From the NCBI GenBank assembly GCA_903855945.1, contig CAIOAK010000046.1, forward strand, positions 1 to 63,275: DNA of 63,275 nucleotides. The letters run 5' to 3'. Source of the stretch: an uncultured Anaeromyxobacter sp. GTDB lineage: Bacteria > Myxococcota > Myxococcia > Myxococcales > Anaeromyxobacteraceae. The position numbers were made by a program, and so were the translations under genes. Below, piece by piece: positions 53,306-63,275 of this stretch; within the stretch, counting starts at the first letter, position 1; the number at the start of each line of letters is the position of its first letter. Below the pieces are notes generated by a model, which ran no database searches, was not told where the DNA came from, and saw only the letters and a list, made by a program, of their open reading frames with translations.

Positions 53306-54425
53306 ATGCCGTCCCAGACCGCCGCACGCCTCGACGAGATCTCCGCCCGCCTCGAGGCGCTCCGGGGGTCTCTTTGACGTAGAGCGGAAGCGTTCCCGCA
53401 TCGCCGAGATCTCCCGCCTCTCCGAGGACCCCGGATTCTGGGGGGAGAACCAGAAGGCCCAGGCGCTCCTGAAGGAGAAGGCCCAGCTCGAGGGGACCAC
53501 CTCCGAGTTCGACCGGGCCTTCGGCGCGCTGCAGGACGGCCGGGCCCTCGACGAGCTGGCCGAGGAGGCCGGTGACGAGGCCACCCGCGGCGAGGCCGCC
53601 GCGCACGTGGACGAGGTGGATCGACTCGTGAAGACCCTCGAGTTCCGGCGCATGCTGTCGGGGGCGCACGACCACGCCAACGCCATCGTCGAGGTGAAGA
53701 GCGGCGCCGGCGGCGTCGATGCCATGGACTGGGCGGCCATGCTCTACCGGATGTACATGCGCTACTGCGAGCGGAAGGGCTGGGAGGTCGAGCCGGCCGA
53801 CATGGTGGCCGGCGAGGAGGCCGGCATCTCCACGGGCTCCTTCATCGCCCGGGGACCCTGGGCCTACGGTTTCCTGAAGGCCGAGCAGGGCGTGCACCGC
53901 CTGGTCCGCATCAGCCCGTTCGACGGCAACGCCCGCCGCCAGACCAGCTTCGCCGCGGTGGACGTCACCCCGGAGATCGACGACGACATCGTCATCGACA
54001 TCCAGGAGGCCGACGTGCGCATCGACACCTACCGGTCCTCCGGCGCCGGCGGCCAGAAGGTGAACAAGACCGACTCGGCCGTCCGCCTCACCCACATCCC
54101 CACCGGGATCGTGGTCGCGGTCCAGAACGAGCGCAGCCAGCAGAAGAACCGGGGCGTGGCCTGGAAGATCCTCCGCTCCCGCCTCTACGATCTGGAGGAG
54201 CGGAAACGGCAGGCGCAGCGGGACGCCGACGAGGCCCTGAAGAAGGACATCGACTTCGGCTCGCAGATCCGCAGCTACGTCCTGCAGCCCTACCGGATGG
54301 TGAAGGATCTCCGCACCGGGGTCGAGACCGGCAAGGTGGACGACGTGCTCGACGGGGAGATCGAGGGGTTCATCACGCCCTACCTGCTCGGCGTCCGGCG
54401 CACCGACCGGATCGTGGACGACTGA
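53306..54425 (+). CDS. prfB: Peptide chain release factor 2 with programmed +1 frameshift
   Basis: 372 aa after frameshifting. The first 23 codons end at CTT (53372-53374), followed by in-frame TGA (53375-53377); a +1 slip resumes at GAC (53376). RF2 recognises UGA, so it regulates its own synthesis. The GGQ loop for peptide release is in [11 protein letters not shown] and the SPF codon-recognition motif is in RISPFDGNA. Both parts are of normal length, so this is one functional gene, not a broken one. It follows lnt by five bases. Confidence 0.97.
53363..53378 (+). promoter_or_regulatory. prfB recoding site
   Basis: CGGGGGT, an internal SD-like element, lies just ahead of the slippery CTT and the TGA-C stop context. 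This is the canonical RF2 frameshift site. Confidence 0.95.
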
Positions 54426-54433
54426 CTCCCCGG

Positions 54434-55369
54434 CTACGTCGGCCCGTGGATGATGGGAAGGCGCGCCTGGAAGAACCGCTCCACCGCGTCCACCACCCAT
54501 CCCGGCATCCCGCTGAGCCGCACGCCGCAGCCGCCCGGCTGTCGTCCGGTGGTCGCCGACTTGGGCCGCTGGAAGACCACCACCCCGTCGAGGTCGATCT
54601 TCCGGCCGTCGGCGAGCCCCAGGCGGAGCTGCACCGGGGTACCGACCGGTGGGGGCATCGAGGTGGCGATGAAGACGCCCCCCGAGTCGATGCGGCGTGT
54701 CGCCCCCACGTAGAAGTTGTGCTCCGACACCAGGCTGACGGCGACCTCGACCCGGGTGTTGGCCATGGGCGGACGGGGCCGCACCTCCACGAGCTCCTCG
54801 TCGATGAGCGACATGAGGTCCGGTGGCGGCCGGGCGGAGGGGCGCGAGGGCAACTCGTCCGGGTCGGCGAGGGTCGGCAGGGCGATGGCCGGCCCCCGGG
54901 GGAGGGGGGCTGCGACGGGAGGCGGCGGGGGAGGAGGCGGGGGTGCAGGAGGCGGCGGGGCGGGCTGGGGCGCCGTGACCGGTCGGGGTCGAACCGGGCC
55001 GGGGTCGGAGAGCGTGGCCGGGCGCGCCAGGAGGTCGGCGCGGGAAATCGCCCTCTCGGCGCCGGCCACGGCGGCGAGCGGCCCCACCACCTCGCGCGAC
55101 GGGGCCACCATGAAGACGCGGACGCCGTCCCGGGCCGCGCCCTGGGAGGCGGTGAGCGCCGAGCCCCAGGAGGCGTCGGGCGCCGCCGGGAGCAGGAGAA
55201 CCACGAGCGACGGGGCGACGGCCTGGAGGAGCAACTCCAGATCGCCGGGACCGGGCGCGGTGTAGAGCAGCCAGCCCGCCGACGGGGCGTGGGCGTGGAG
55301 GACCGCCAGGAGCTCCGCATCGGAGCCCACGACGAGGATGCGCGCGGGGGTGGCCGCGGCCGGGATCAC
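54434..55369 (-). CDS. Receiver-like plus PilZ-domain protein with polyproline linker
   Basis: 311 aa. Residues 1-115 fold like a receiver (ARILVVGSDAELLAVLHAHA), but the expected phosphoacceptor Asp loop is not convincing. A linker follows with nine prolines in a row after APPPPA. The C-terminal 100 residues match the TIGR02266-type PilZ domain common in Myxococcota (RVEVAVSLVSEHNFYVGATR, then SGGVFIATSMPPPVGTPVQL). The RxxxR/DxSxxG c-di-GMP motif is incomplete, so nucleotide binding is uncertain. GTG 55369 overlaps the PilT-like gene's stop by 4 bp. Confidence 0.75.
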   Translation of the reverse strand: MIPAAATPARILVVGSDAELLAVLHAHAPSAGWLLYTAPGPGDLELLLQAVAPSLVVLLLPAAPDASWGSALTASQGAARDGVRVFMVAPSREVVGPLAAVAGAERAISRADLLARPATLSDPGPVRPRPVTAPQPAPPPPAPPPPPPPPPVAAPLPRGPAIALPTLADPDELPSRPSARPPPDLMSLIDEELVEVRPRPPMANTRVEVAVSLVSEHNFYVGATRRIDSGGVFIATSMPPPVGTPVQLRLGLADGRKIDLDGVVVFQRPKSATTGRQPGGCGVRLSGMPGWVVDAVERFFQARLPIIHGPT

Positions 55370-56481
55370 GCCGGGCGGCCCCCCGATTCGATGAGCACGC
55401 GCCGCTCCAGGTCGGCGCGGTTCGTGGCGTTGCCGAGCGCCGTGTCGAGCGAGATCCGTCCGTCCTCGTGCAGCCGGTAGAGGTACTGATCGAAGGAGTG
55501 CATCCCCAGGTCGGCGCCCGCGGTCTCCATGTAGGGCTTCAGGTCCTTGATGCGGTTCGCGTCGCGGATCATCTCGCGCACCGTGGAGGTCGCGAGAAGC
55601 GCCTCGACGGCCGGGATGAGCCCCGCGGCATCGGCACGCAGGAGCAGCCGCAGCGCGATGACCGCCTGGAGGTTGTCGGCCAGCCGCGCCCGGACCGTCT
55701 CCTGCTCGTCGGCGGGGAAGAGCCCCACGAGCCGTCCCATGGAGCGGGGAACGTCCGGCGTGTGGAGCGAGGTGATGACGAGGTGACCGGTCTCCGCTGC
55801 CTTGAGGCAGATGTCGGCCGACTCCCGGTCGCGCAGCTCGCCCACCATGAGGATGTCCGGGTCCTGGCGCAGCGCCGCCCGCAGCGCATCGGAGTAGCTC
55901 GCGGTGTCGGTGCCGACCTCGCGCTGGATGACGAGCCCCCGCCCCGAGGAGAAGATGAACTCGATGGGGTCCTCCACCGTCACCACGTGGAGCCGCTCCT
56001 GCTGGATGATCTGGTGGATGATGGCCGCGATGGTGGTGGACTTGCCGTTCCCGGTGGCGCCGCTCACCACCACGAGGCCGCGCCGCGCCTCCGCGACCGT
56101 GGAGACCACCGGGGGAAGGTTCAGTGCGGCGAAGTCGGGGATGGCGAAGGGGATGGTGCGCATCACCGCGCCCCAGCTGCCGCGCTGCTTGAATACGCTG
56201 GCCCGGAAGCGGGAGACTCCGGGGAGGGAATAGCTCCGGTCCACCTCGCGGAAGTCGAGCGGGCCGAACCCGGAGCCGGGTGCCTGCAGGACGAAGTTCG
56301 CGATGGCCTCGGTGTCCATGTGGGTGAGCGGCGGCACCTTGGCCGCGAGCAGCTCACCGAAGACCCGATAGGTGGGTGGGTAACCCACCTCGAAATGCAC
56401 GTCGCTTGCCTGCCGCTTGACCGCGAGCTGCAGGAAGGAGTGGAACATCTCCTCGCTCAGGGGACCCTGGGACGGTTCCAT
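55366..56481 (-). CDS. PilT/PilU-like type IV pilus retraction ATPase
   Basis: 371 aa. Hexameric ATPase for pilus retraction. The start has SFLQLAVKRQASDVHFEVGY, the Walker A is SGATGNGKSTTIAA (Asn in place of the usual Ser), the Asp box is VTVEDPIEF, Walker B is LRQDPDILMVGELRD, and the His box is GHLVITSLHTPD. The AIRNLIRE retraction motif of classical PilT is replaced by STVREMIRD. It is coupled to a PilZ protein and faces a MoxR-like gene, with no pilin genes nearby, so it may be a paralogue of the main PilT. Confidence 0.88.
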   Translation of the reverse strand: MEPSQGPLSEEMFHSFLQLAVKRQASDVHFEVGYPPTYRVFGELLAAKVPPLTHMDTEAIANFVLQAPGSGFGPLDFREVDRSYSLPGVSRFRASVFKQRGSWGAVMRTIPFAIPDFAALNLPPVVSTVAEARRGLVVVSGATGNGKSTTIAAIIHQIIQQERLHVVTVEDPIEFIFSSGRGLVIQREVGTDTASYSDALRAALRQDPDILMVGELRDRESADICLKAAETGHLVITSLHTPDVPRSMGRLVGLFPADEQETVRARLADNLQAVIALRLLLRADAAGLIPAVEALLATSTVREMIRDANRIKDLKPYMETAGADLGMHSFDQYLYRLHEDGRISLDTALGNATNRADLERRVLIESGGRPA

Positions 56482-56541
56482 GCCGCCCACTCTAGCCCGC
56501 GAAGGGTGGCGGGGGAATCGGACGTGTGGTTGCATGTCCTC

Positions 56542-57468
56542 ATGCTCGCGTCCGTAGAGGAGTGCGCGAAGGGCCTGGAAGCGCAGGGCTACCTCCCATC
56601 GCGCGAGATCGCCACGTCGGTGTTCCTGGCCGAGCGGCTGGAGAAGCCGCTGCTCGTGGAGGGTCCGGCCGGGGTGGGGAAGACCGAGCTCGCCGTGGCG
56701 CTCGCCGCCGCCGCCGGCCGCCGGTTCCTCCGGCTCCAGTGCTACGAGGGGCTCGACGAGGCCAAGGCGGTCTACGAGTGGGAGTACGGCAAGCAGCTCC
56801 TCTACACCCAGATGCTGAAGGAGCGCATCGGGGACACGCTCGCGGGGGCGCGCACGCTCTCCGAGGCAGCCGATCGGCTCGACGCCGAGGGGAACGTCTT
56901 CTTCAGCGAGCGGTTCCTCCTCCCGCGTCCCGTGCTCCAGGCCGTGCTCTCCGACGTGCCGGCGCTGCTCCTCGTTGACGAGATCGACAAGGCCGATCCC
57001 GAGTTCGAGGCCTTCCTGCTCGAGGTCCTGGCCGACCACGCGGTGACCGTTCCGGAGCTGGGGACGCTGCGGGCGCGCTTCCCCCCGCGGGTCGTCCTCA
57101 CCTCCAACGCCACCCGGGAGCTCTCGGACGCGCTGCGGCGCCGCTGCCTGCACCTCTTCATCGACTTCCCGTCCCAGGAGCGGGAGCTCGCCATCGTCCG
57201 TTCCCGCGTCCCGGGCGTCCCCGAGGAGCTGGCCCGCCAGACCGTGGCGGCGGTGGCGGTGCTCCGGGCCATGGACCTCAAGAAGGCCCCCTCCATCTCG
57301 GAGACCCTCGACTGGATCCGCTCCCTGGTGATCCTGCAGGCCCACGTGCTCGACGGGGCGATCGTCTCGGAGACGCTGAACGTCCTCCTGAAGCACGAGG
57401 CCGACCTGGCCGCGGCCCGGCCGCGCGCCGACGAGATCGCCCGGGGCGTCGTCCCGGCGAGGCGGTAG
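56542..57468 (+). CDS. MoxR-family AAA+ ATPase
   Basis: 308 aa. Walker A is LLVEGPAGVGKTELAVALA, Walker B is ALLLVDEIDKADPEFEAFLL and sensor 1 is VVLTSNATRELSDALRR, with a second Arg (RRRCLHLFIDFP) as finger. MoxR ATPases act as chaperones for metal insertion or complex assembly, usually with a VWA-domain partner, which is not found here. The N-terminus 'GYLPSREIATSVFLAERL' is typical. The ATG start at 56542 is used; a GTG at 56524 with GGGGGA upstream is possible. Confidence 0.88.
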   Translation: MLASVEECAKGLEAQGYLPSREIATSVFLAERLEKPLLVEGPAGVGKTELAVALAAAAGRRFLRLQCYEGLDEAKAVYEWEYGKQLLYTQMLKERIGDTLAGARTLSEAADRLDAEGNVFFSERFLLPRPVLQAVLSDVPALLLVDEIDKADPEFEAFLLEVLADHAVTVPELGTLRARFPPRVVLTSNATRELSDALRRRCLHLFIDFPSQERELAIVRSRVPGVPEELARQTVAAVAVLRAMDLKKAPSISETLDWIRSLVILQAHVLDGAIVSETLNVLLKHEADLAAARPRADEIARGVVPARR

Positions 57469-57472
57469 CCGG

Positions 57473-58216
57473 GTGACCGGCCCCGGAATCCTGCGCGCCC
57501 GGATCCTGGCGGGGCTCCGGCATGGGTTCACTACGCGTGAAGGTGGCGCCTCGCTCGGGCGGCACGAGAGCCTGAACCTCTCCCCCACGGTCGGAGACGA
57601 CCCGGCGCACGTCCGGGAGAACTGGGAACGGCTGCGGGCCGCCACCGGTCTCGCCTTCGCCCGGGTTCGGCAGGTGCACGGGTGTCGGGTGGTGGAGGCG
57701 TCGGCCGGCGCCGATCCCGCGGAGGAGGCCGACGCGGTGAGCACCTCTGTGGCCGGCGTCGCCGCCTGCGTCTCGGTGGCCGATTGCGTCCCGCTGCTCC
57801 TCGCCGACCCCCGGAGCGGCGCGGTCGCCGCCGTGCACGCCGGCTGGCGGGGGACGATGGACGGGATCGCCTCCGCCGGGGTCCGGGCGCTCGTCGAGCG
57901 GCACGGGGCGCGTCCGGGTGACCTGCTCGCCGCGGTGGGTCCGGGCATCGGCCCGTGCTGCTTCGAGGTCTCCCGCGACCTCGCCATCCGCTTCCGGGAC
58001 GGGGTGGACCGGACGGCCGCGGTCGCGCGGGAGAGGGGCTCCCGCGTCGACCTCTGGCGGGCCAACGAGCTCCTCCTCCGGCGCGCAGGGATGGGCCGGA
58101 ACCGGATCGAGCTCCTGGGGCGCTGCACCTCCTGCGAGGAGCGGGTCTTCTTCTCCCATCGCCGGGACGAGGGCGTCACGGGGCGCCAGGTGGCCTTCAT
58201 CGCCGCCGTTTCTTGA
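57473..58216 (+). CDS. pgeF: Peptidoglycan editing factor PgeF (laccase domain, YfiH)
   Basis: 247 aa. Members of this family remove wrongly placed amino acids from peptidoglycan precursors or act as copper/zinc oxidases. Metal ligands: RQVHGCRVVEA, ADCVPLLLADP, AAVHAGWRGTMDG and VGPGIGPCCFEV. The His/Cys set is intact. GTG 57473 starts four bases after the MoxR stop, so they are co-transcribed. A palindrome copy (57527-57541) lies near its start. Confidence 0.92.
   Translation: MTGPGILRARILAGLRHGFTTREGGASLGRHESLNLSPTVGDDPAHVRENWERLRAATGLAFARVRQVHGCRVVEASAGADPAEEADAVSTSVAGVAACVSVADCVPLLLADPRSGAVAAVHAGWRGTMDGIASAGVRALVERHGARPGDLLAAVGPGIGPCCFEVSRDLAIRFRDGVDRTAAVARERGSRVDLWRANELLLRRAGMGRNRIELLGRCTSCEERVFFSHRRDEGVTGRQVAFIAAVS
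57527..57541. repeat. TTCAC-N5-GTGAA palindrome, copy 6
   Basis: Exact copy (spacer TACGC) inside pgeF, but in a different codon phase (Phe-Thr-Thr-Arg-Glu) from the other coding copies. Confidence 0.7.
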
Positions 58217-58251
58217 CTGCGGCGCCTGGCCACCTGAGAATTCTCCAAGAA

Positions 58252-58686
58252 TTGTCCTGTTCAGCCGCCAGAGCCGCTGCTGCGGCCCTCCTTTCCCTGT
58301 CCGCCTGCGCGACGGGCGGTGGTCCGGCACAGCAGGACATCTCCTCGCTCCGGACCGAGGTCCGCACGCTCCAGCGTCAGAACGAGGAACTGGCGAGGCG
58401 GCTGGAGGCCTTGAACACGCAGGTGGACCTCCTCCAGGCACGGGCACCCCAGGCCGCTTCGCCGGCGCCCGTCACGCCCGCGCCCGCGCCCGGAAAGGTG
58501 GCTGCCACGCCCTCCGATCCCGGCTCGCTCGTCCCCGCCGGACTCGCGGTGGTGCGACTCGAGGACACGGGGACCCCGAAGGCTCCCCCCAGGAAGAGCT
58601 CGACCAAGGCGCGCACGACCCCGCCGCCGGTGCCGACGACCACGCCCATCGTGGATCCGCAGTCGCAGCAAGGAGCAACGCCATGA
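58252..58686 (+). CDS. Small lipoprotein with coiled coil and Pro/Thr-rich tail
   Basis: 144 aa. Signal and lipobox LSLSAC near residue 19, then a coiled coil (DISSLRTEVRTLQRQNEELA) and a Pro/Ala/Thr-rich region reaching into the envelope. No enzymatic motif. It resembles the YbgF/CpoB-type coiled coil without its TPR domain. The TTG at 58252 gives a compact signal peptide; a TTG at 58213 overlapping pgeF would add 13 residues. The stop overlaps the LysM gene by 4 bp, suggesting a joint envelope function. Confidence 0.6.
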   Translation: MSCSAARAAAAALLSLSACATGGGPAQQDISSLRTEVRTLQRQNEELARRLEALNTQVDLLQARAPQAASPAPVTPAPAPGKVAATPSDPGSLVPAGLAVVRLEDTGTPKAPPRKSSTKARTTPPPVPTTTPIVDPQSQQGATP

Positions 58687-59804
58687 CCCGCCGGATCGTC
58701 GCCCTCCTCGCAGCGGTCGCCCCGTGGCTCGCGCTCCCCCAGGCGGTACCGGGAGACGACGCCCCCCGGAACCACGTGATCCAGCCCGGCGACACGCTCT
58801 GGGACCTGTCGGGGAAGTACCTCGACAGCCCCTGGTTCTGGCCCAAGCTCTGGTCCTTCAACCCGCAGATCGAGAATCCCCACTGGATCTACCCGGGCAA
58901 GGAGATCTTGCTCGGTCCGGCCGGCGCCCAGACCCCGGCGCAACTCACCGTGGACGTCGAGGACGTGATCCCGCCCACCGAGCTCGGAGACCTGAGCCGC
59001 GGGCAGCTCGGCCCCGGACAGGTGCTCGATGCGGCCGATGCGGTCACGGTCGGCGGCGCGTACCCGATCGGTGGCGTCCGTCCCAGGGGTCCGGCCGTCC
59101 TCCGGAACAGCTTCGTGACGGCGACCCAGCTCGAGGCGTCCGGCAGCGTGGTCGCCGCCTACGAGGAGAAGATGATCCTCACCGCCGGCGACCGGATCTA
59201 CGGCAAGTTCCGGGACCCCGACTCCGTGAAGGTGGGAGACCGGTACTCGGTCTACCGGACCGAGGGACGGATCACCCACCCGGAGACGGGTCGGGAGGTC
59301 GGCTGGAAGACGGTGATCCTGGGGACGGCCCGGGTGACGGCCGTCGAGCCGGGGAGGGCCGCCTCTCTCGTCATCACCTACGTGAACGACGGCATCGAGC
59401 GCGGAGATCTCATCGGCCCGGCGGTGGAGCAGGCCCGGCGCCCCCTCTTCGTGCGCCCCAATCGCTCCTCCGTCGACGGATACGTCATCGGCGTCCAGCC
59501 CTCCATCGTCACCGGCGCGTCCGAGTACAACATCGTCTACCTCGACAAGGGGAAGGAGGATGGCGTGGACGTCGGCAACACCTTCGAGGTGGTCCGCTCC
59601 GGCGACCCGCTCACCGAGCCGGTGGACCGCCCCCTCAACACGCCCGGGCTCCCCCGGGAGGTCATCGGCCAGCTCGTGGTCTTCGACTCGCAGGAGCGGG
59701 CGTCGAGCGCCTACGTGCGCCGGTCGGTCGCCGAGCTGCTCGTGGGCGACCACGTCGAGATGCGCCCCTCCGACGAACCTGCGCCCGTGAAACAAGGGGG
59801 TTAG
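58683..59804 (+). CDS. LysM-domain peptidoglycan-binding protein
   Basis: 373 aa secreted protein. Signal peptide (MTRRIVALLAAVAPWLAL) then one LysM domain (HVIQPGDTLWDLSGKYL, then WPKLWSFNPQIENPHWIYPG), which binds glycan of peptidoglycan. The C-terminal part is beta-rich (GDRIYGKFRDPDSVKVGDRY, VVRSGDPL) with no lytic active-site residues. It resembles the LysM proteins placed before dprA in Deltaproteobacteria, which are of unknown detail. ATG overlaps the lipoprotein stop. Confidence 0.85.
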   Translation: MTRRIVALLAAVAPWLALPQAVPGDDAPRNHVIQPGDTLWDLSGKYLDSPWFWPKLWSFNPQIENPHWIYPGKEILLGPAGAQTPAQLTVDVEDVIPPTELGDLSRGQLGPGQVLDAADAVTVGGAYPIGGVRPRGPAVLRNSFVTATQLEASGSVVAAYEEKMILTAGDRIYGKFRDPDSVKVGDRYSVYRTEGRITHPETGREVGWKTVILGTARVTAVEPGRAASLVITYVNDGIERGDLIGPAVEQARRPLFVRPNRSSVDGYVIGVQPSIVTGASEYNIVYLDKGKEDGVDVGNTFEVVRSGDPLTEPVDRPLNTPGLPREVIGQLVVFDSQERASSAYVRRSVAELLVGDHVEMRPSDEPAPVKQGG

Positions 59805-59839
59805 GCGGTTTTTCGGGCACGCCCCGCCAGGGGTGTCGC

Positions 59840-59868
59840 TTGACCTGCCCCACCCTGGGCCGTATATG
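59840..59868 (+). promoter_or_regulatory. Promoter of dprA with very short leader
   Basis: TTGACC (59840-59845), 17-base spacer and TATATG (59863-59868). The predicted start near 59875 lies only about four bases before the dprA ATG (59879), so the transcript may be nearly leaderless. Confidence 0.6.
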
Positions 59869-59878
59869 ACCCCGCCTC

Positions 59879-60765
59879 ATGTGGGGTGCTCGCACCATCC
59901 GTCGAGGCGAGGAGGGATGGCCCCAGGCCCTCGACTCCTTGCGCGACTGTCCAGAATTCCTCAGGGTTCGCGGGAATTTGCCGCAACCAGGGGAGCGGAT
60001 CGTGGCCGTGGTCGGGTCCCGCGTCGCCGGTTCGGACGGTCTCGAGCAGGCCCGCGAGGTGGGGAAGGCGATCGCCCGGGCGGGTGGCTGGTTGGTGTCG
60101 GGTGGGGCCGTCGGTGTGGATGCAGCGTCCCACACGGGCTGCCTCGAAGGCGGCGGCCGGACGCTGGTCGTGCTGGGCGGCGGGCTCGACCACCTCTACC
60201 CGGCGGAGAACCGGGAACTGTTCGCCCGCGTCGTCGAGTCGGGTGGTGGGCTGGTGTCGGAGGTGGAGGACGGGCAGCGGGCGGCGACGTGGAGCTTCCC
60301 GAAGCGAAACCGGATCGTGGCGGCGCTGGGTGAGGCCACCGTGGTGGTCCGGGCCGGGCAGGGGAGCGGAGCGCTCCTCACGGCGGGGCACGCCGCACGC
60401 CTGGGACAGCGGGTCCTCGTCGCGGGTGGAGTGCCCGGCGCCGAGGGCGAGGGATTGAGGGAACTGGTCGCGGCCGGAGCCACGGAGTTCGACACCGTGG
60501 AGGAGTTGCTCGCCGCGCTCGGGTTGGAATCGGCGACGAGGGCGAGTGCCGCGGTCGTGGATCCGGGAAGCGTGGGCGGGGAGGCGGCAGCGCTCCTCGG
60601 TGCGCTCGACCGGGAGCCGCGAGGAGCCGACGAGGTTGCGCACCGGACCGGCCTCCTGCCGGGCGCGGTGCTGGCGGGACTGATGGAGCTCGAGCTGCTC
60701 GGGCTCGTGGAGCGGAGGCCTGGGCGCGGGTTCGCCCGGCGCGAGAACGGGCCTCGGGGAGCGTG

Positions 60766-60766
<1 letters not shown>
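59879..60766 (+). CDS. dprA: DNA processing protein DprA
   Basis: 295 aa. It binds incoming single-stranded DNA and loads RecA during natural transformation. Rossmann-like core: VVGSRVAGSDGLEQAREVGK, SGGAVGVDAASHTGCLEG, VVLGGGLDHLYPAEN, ATWSFPKRNRIVAALGE and the GSGALLTAGHAARLG loop. The C-terminal winged helix is ADEVAHRTGLLPGAVLAGLM. The N-terminal SAM domain found in pneumococcal DprA is absent. The stop overlaps topA, a pairing seen in many genomes. Its start shows no SD. Confidence 0.9.
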
Positions 60767-63180
<2,414 letters not shown>

Positions 63181-63216
63181 TTAATTCGGGATCTTAGGGG
63201 TGCGCTGTGCGCGCTG

Positions 63217-63232
63217 GGGACTGCACGGTCCC
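63217..63232 (+). terminator. Weak hairpin after topA
   Basis: GGGAC / GTCCC with a 6-base loop lies 37 bases after the topA stop and is followed by TTGAATGG, not a clean T-run. The remaining bases to the window end show no gene. Confidence 0.3.
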
Positions 63233-63275
63233 TTGAATGGCTGTCAAGGAGCGTTCTGCTCTATTAGGTATTCTC

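Noticed and set aside
53375-53377. In-frame stop in prfB as a nonsense mutation
   Set aside because: The surrounding CTT-TGA-C and SD-like element are the known RF2 recoding site.

Overview
The window reads as chromosomal DNA of a high-G+C, Gram-negative, didermic bacterium, most likely a member of Myxococcota (Anaeromyxobacter/Vulgatibacter-like). The basis is the strong G/C third-position bias, the long yceD-rpmF-plsX-fab-rpiB-glyA-nrdR-rib-nusB run, DUF4388 and PilZ-linker proteins, LPS and lipoprotein assembly genes (lptE, lnt), and a tetraheme cytochrome/Fe-S/NrfD respiratory module. This placement is an inference from gene content; no 16S rRNA gene is present.

Layout. 1-1107: decayed toxin-antitoxin ground, with a Phd/YefM antitoxin cut by the window edge and an AbiEi antitoxin remnant. 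1108-9697: accessory and envelope genes, including a DUF1566 lipoprotein with an internal tandem duplication, an ECF sigma/anti-sigma/periplasmic sensor operon, an alpha/beta hydrolase, an MJ1255-type glycosyltransferase and a bactofilin-like membrane protein. 9663-18619: mixed genes, including an internally deleted aldo/keto reductase, an M28 peptidase, a hemerythrin plus FAD oxidoreductase pair, a DUF294 nucleotidyltransferase-like protein, a cupredoxin lipoprotein, msrB, a TerB-like protein, a ferritin-like protein and a frameshifted Cys-rich secreted protein. 18683-18759: tRNA-Arg(CCG). 18823-25733: a periplasmic 5'-nucleotidase facing a Cbc4-like electron transfer operon (repeat protein, tetraheme cytochrome, Tat Fe-S protein, NrfD protein, DUF2339 protein) under a candidate FNR-type site, then a NarL-type response regulator.

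25763-38753 is one nearly gap-free forward block. It starts from a near-consensus sigma70 promoter and holds yceD, rpmF, fatty-acid initiation and elongation (plsX, fabH, fabD, fabG, acpP, fabF), rpiB, glyA, nrdR, riboflavin synthesis (ribD, ribE, ribBA, ribH), nusB and an M17-N-like orphan domain. asnS and leuS diverge from mirrored promoters. lptE, rpsT and mazG follow around an AT-richer island. 44681-54425 carries a TPR/zinc-ribbon membrane protein, a DUF4388 fusion, phoH, pgpH, ybeY, lnt and prfB with its programmed +1 frameshift. 54434-63180 holds a PilZ protein and PilT-like ATPase (reverse), then a MoxR-like ATPase, pgeF, an envelope lipoprotein, a LysM protein, dprA and topA.

Most genes are standard. 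The strongest unexplained signal is a short palindrome, TTCAC-N5-GTGAA, present six times exactly and three more times with one mismatch. Five exact copies lie inside unrelated genes and four of those use the same codon phase with rare codons. By a rough composition estimate about 0.01 copies are expected, so it looks like a DNA-level recognition site.
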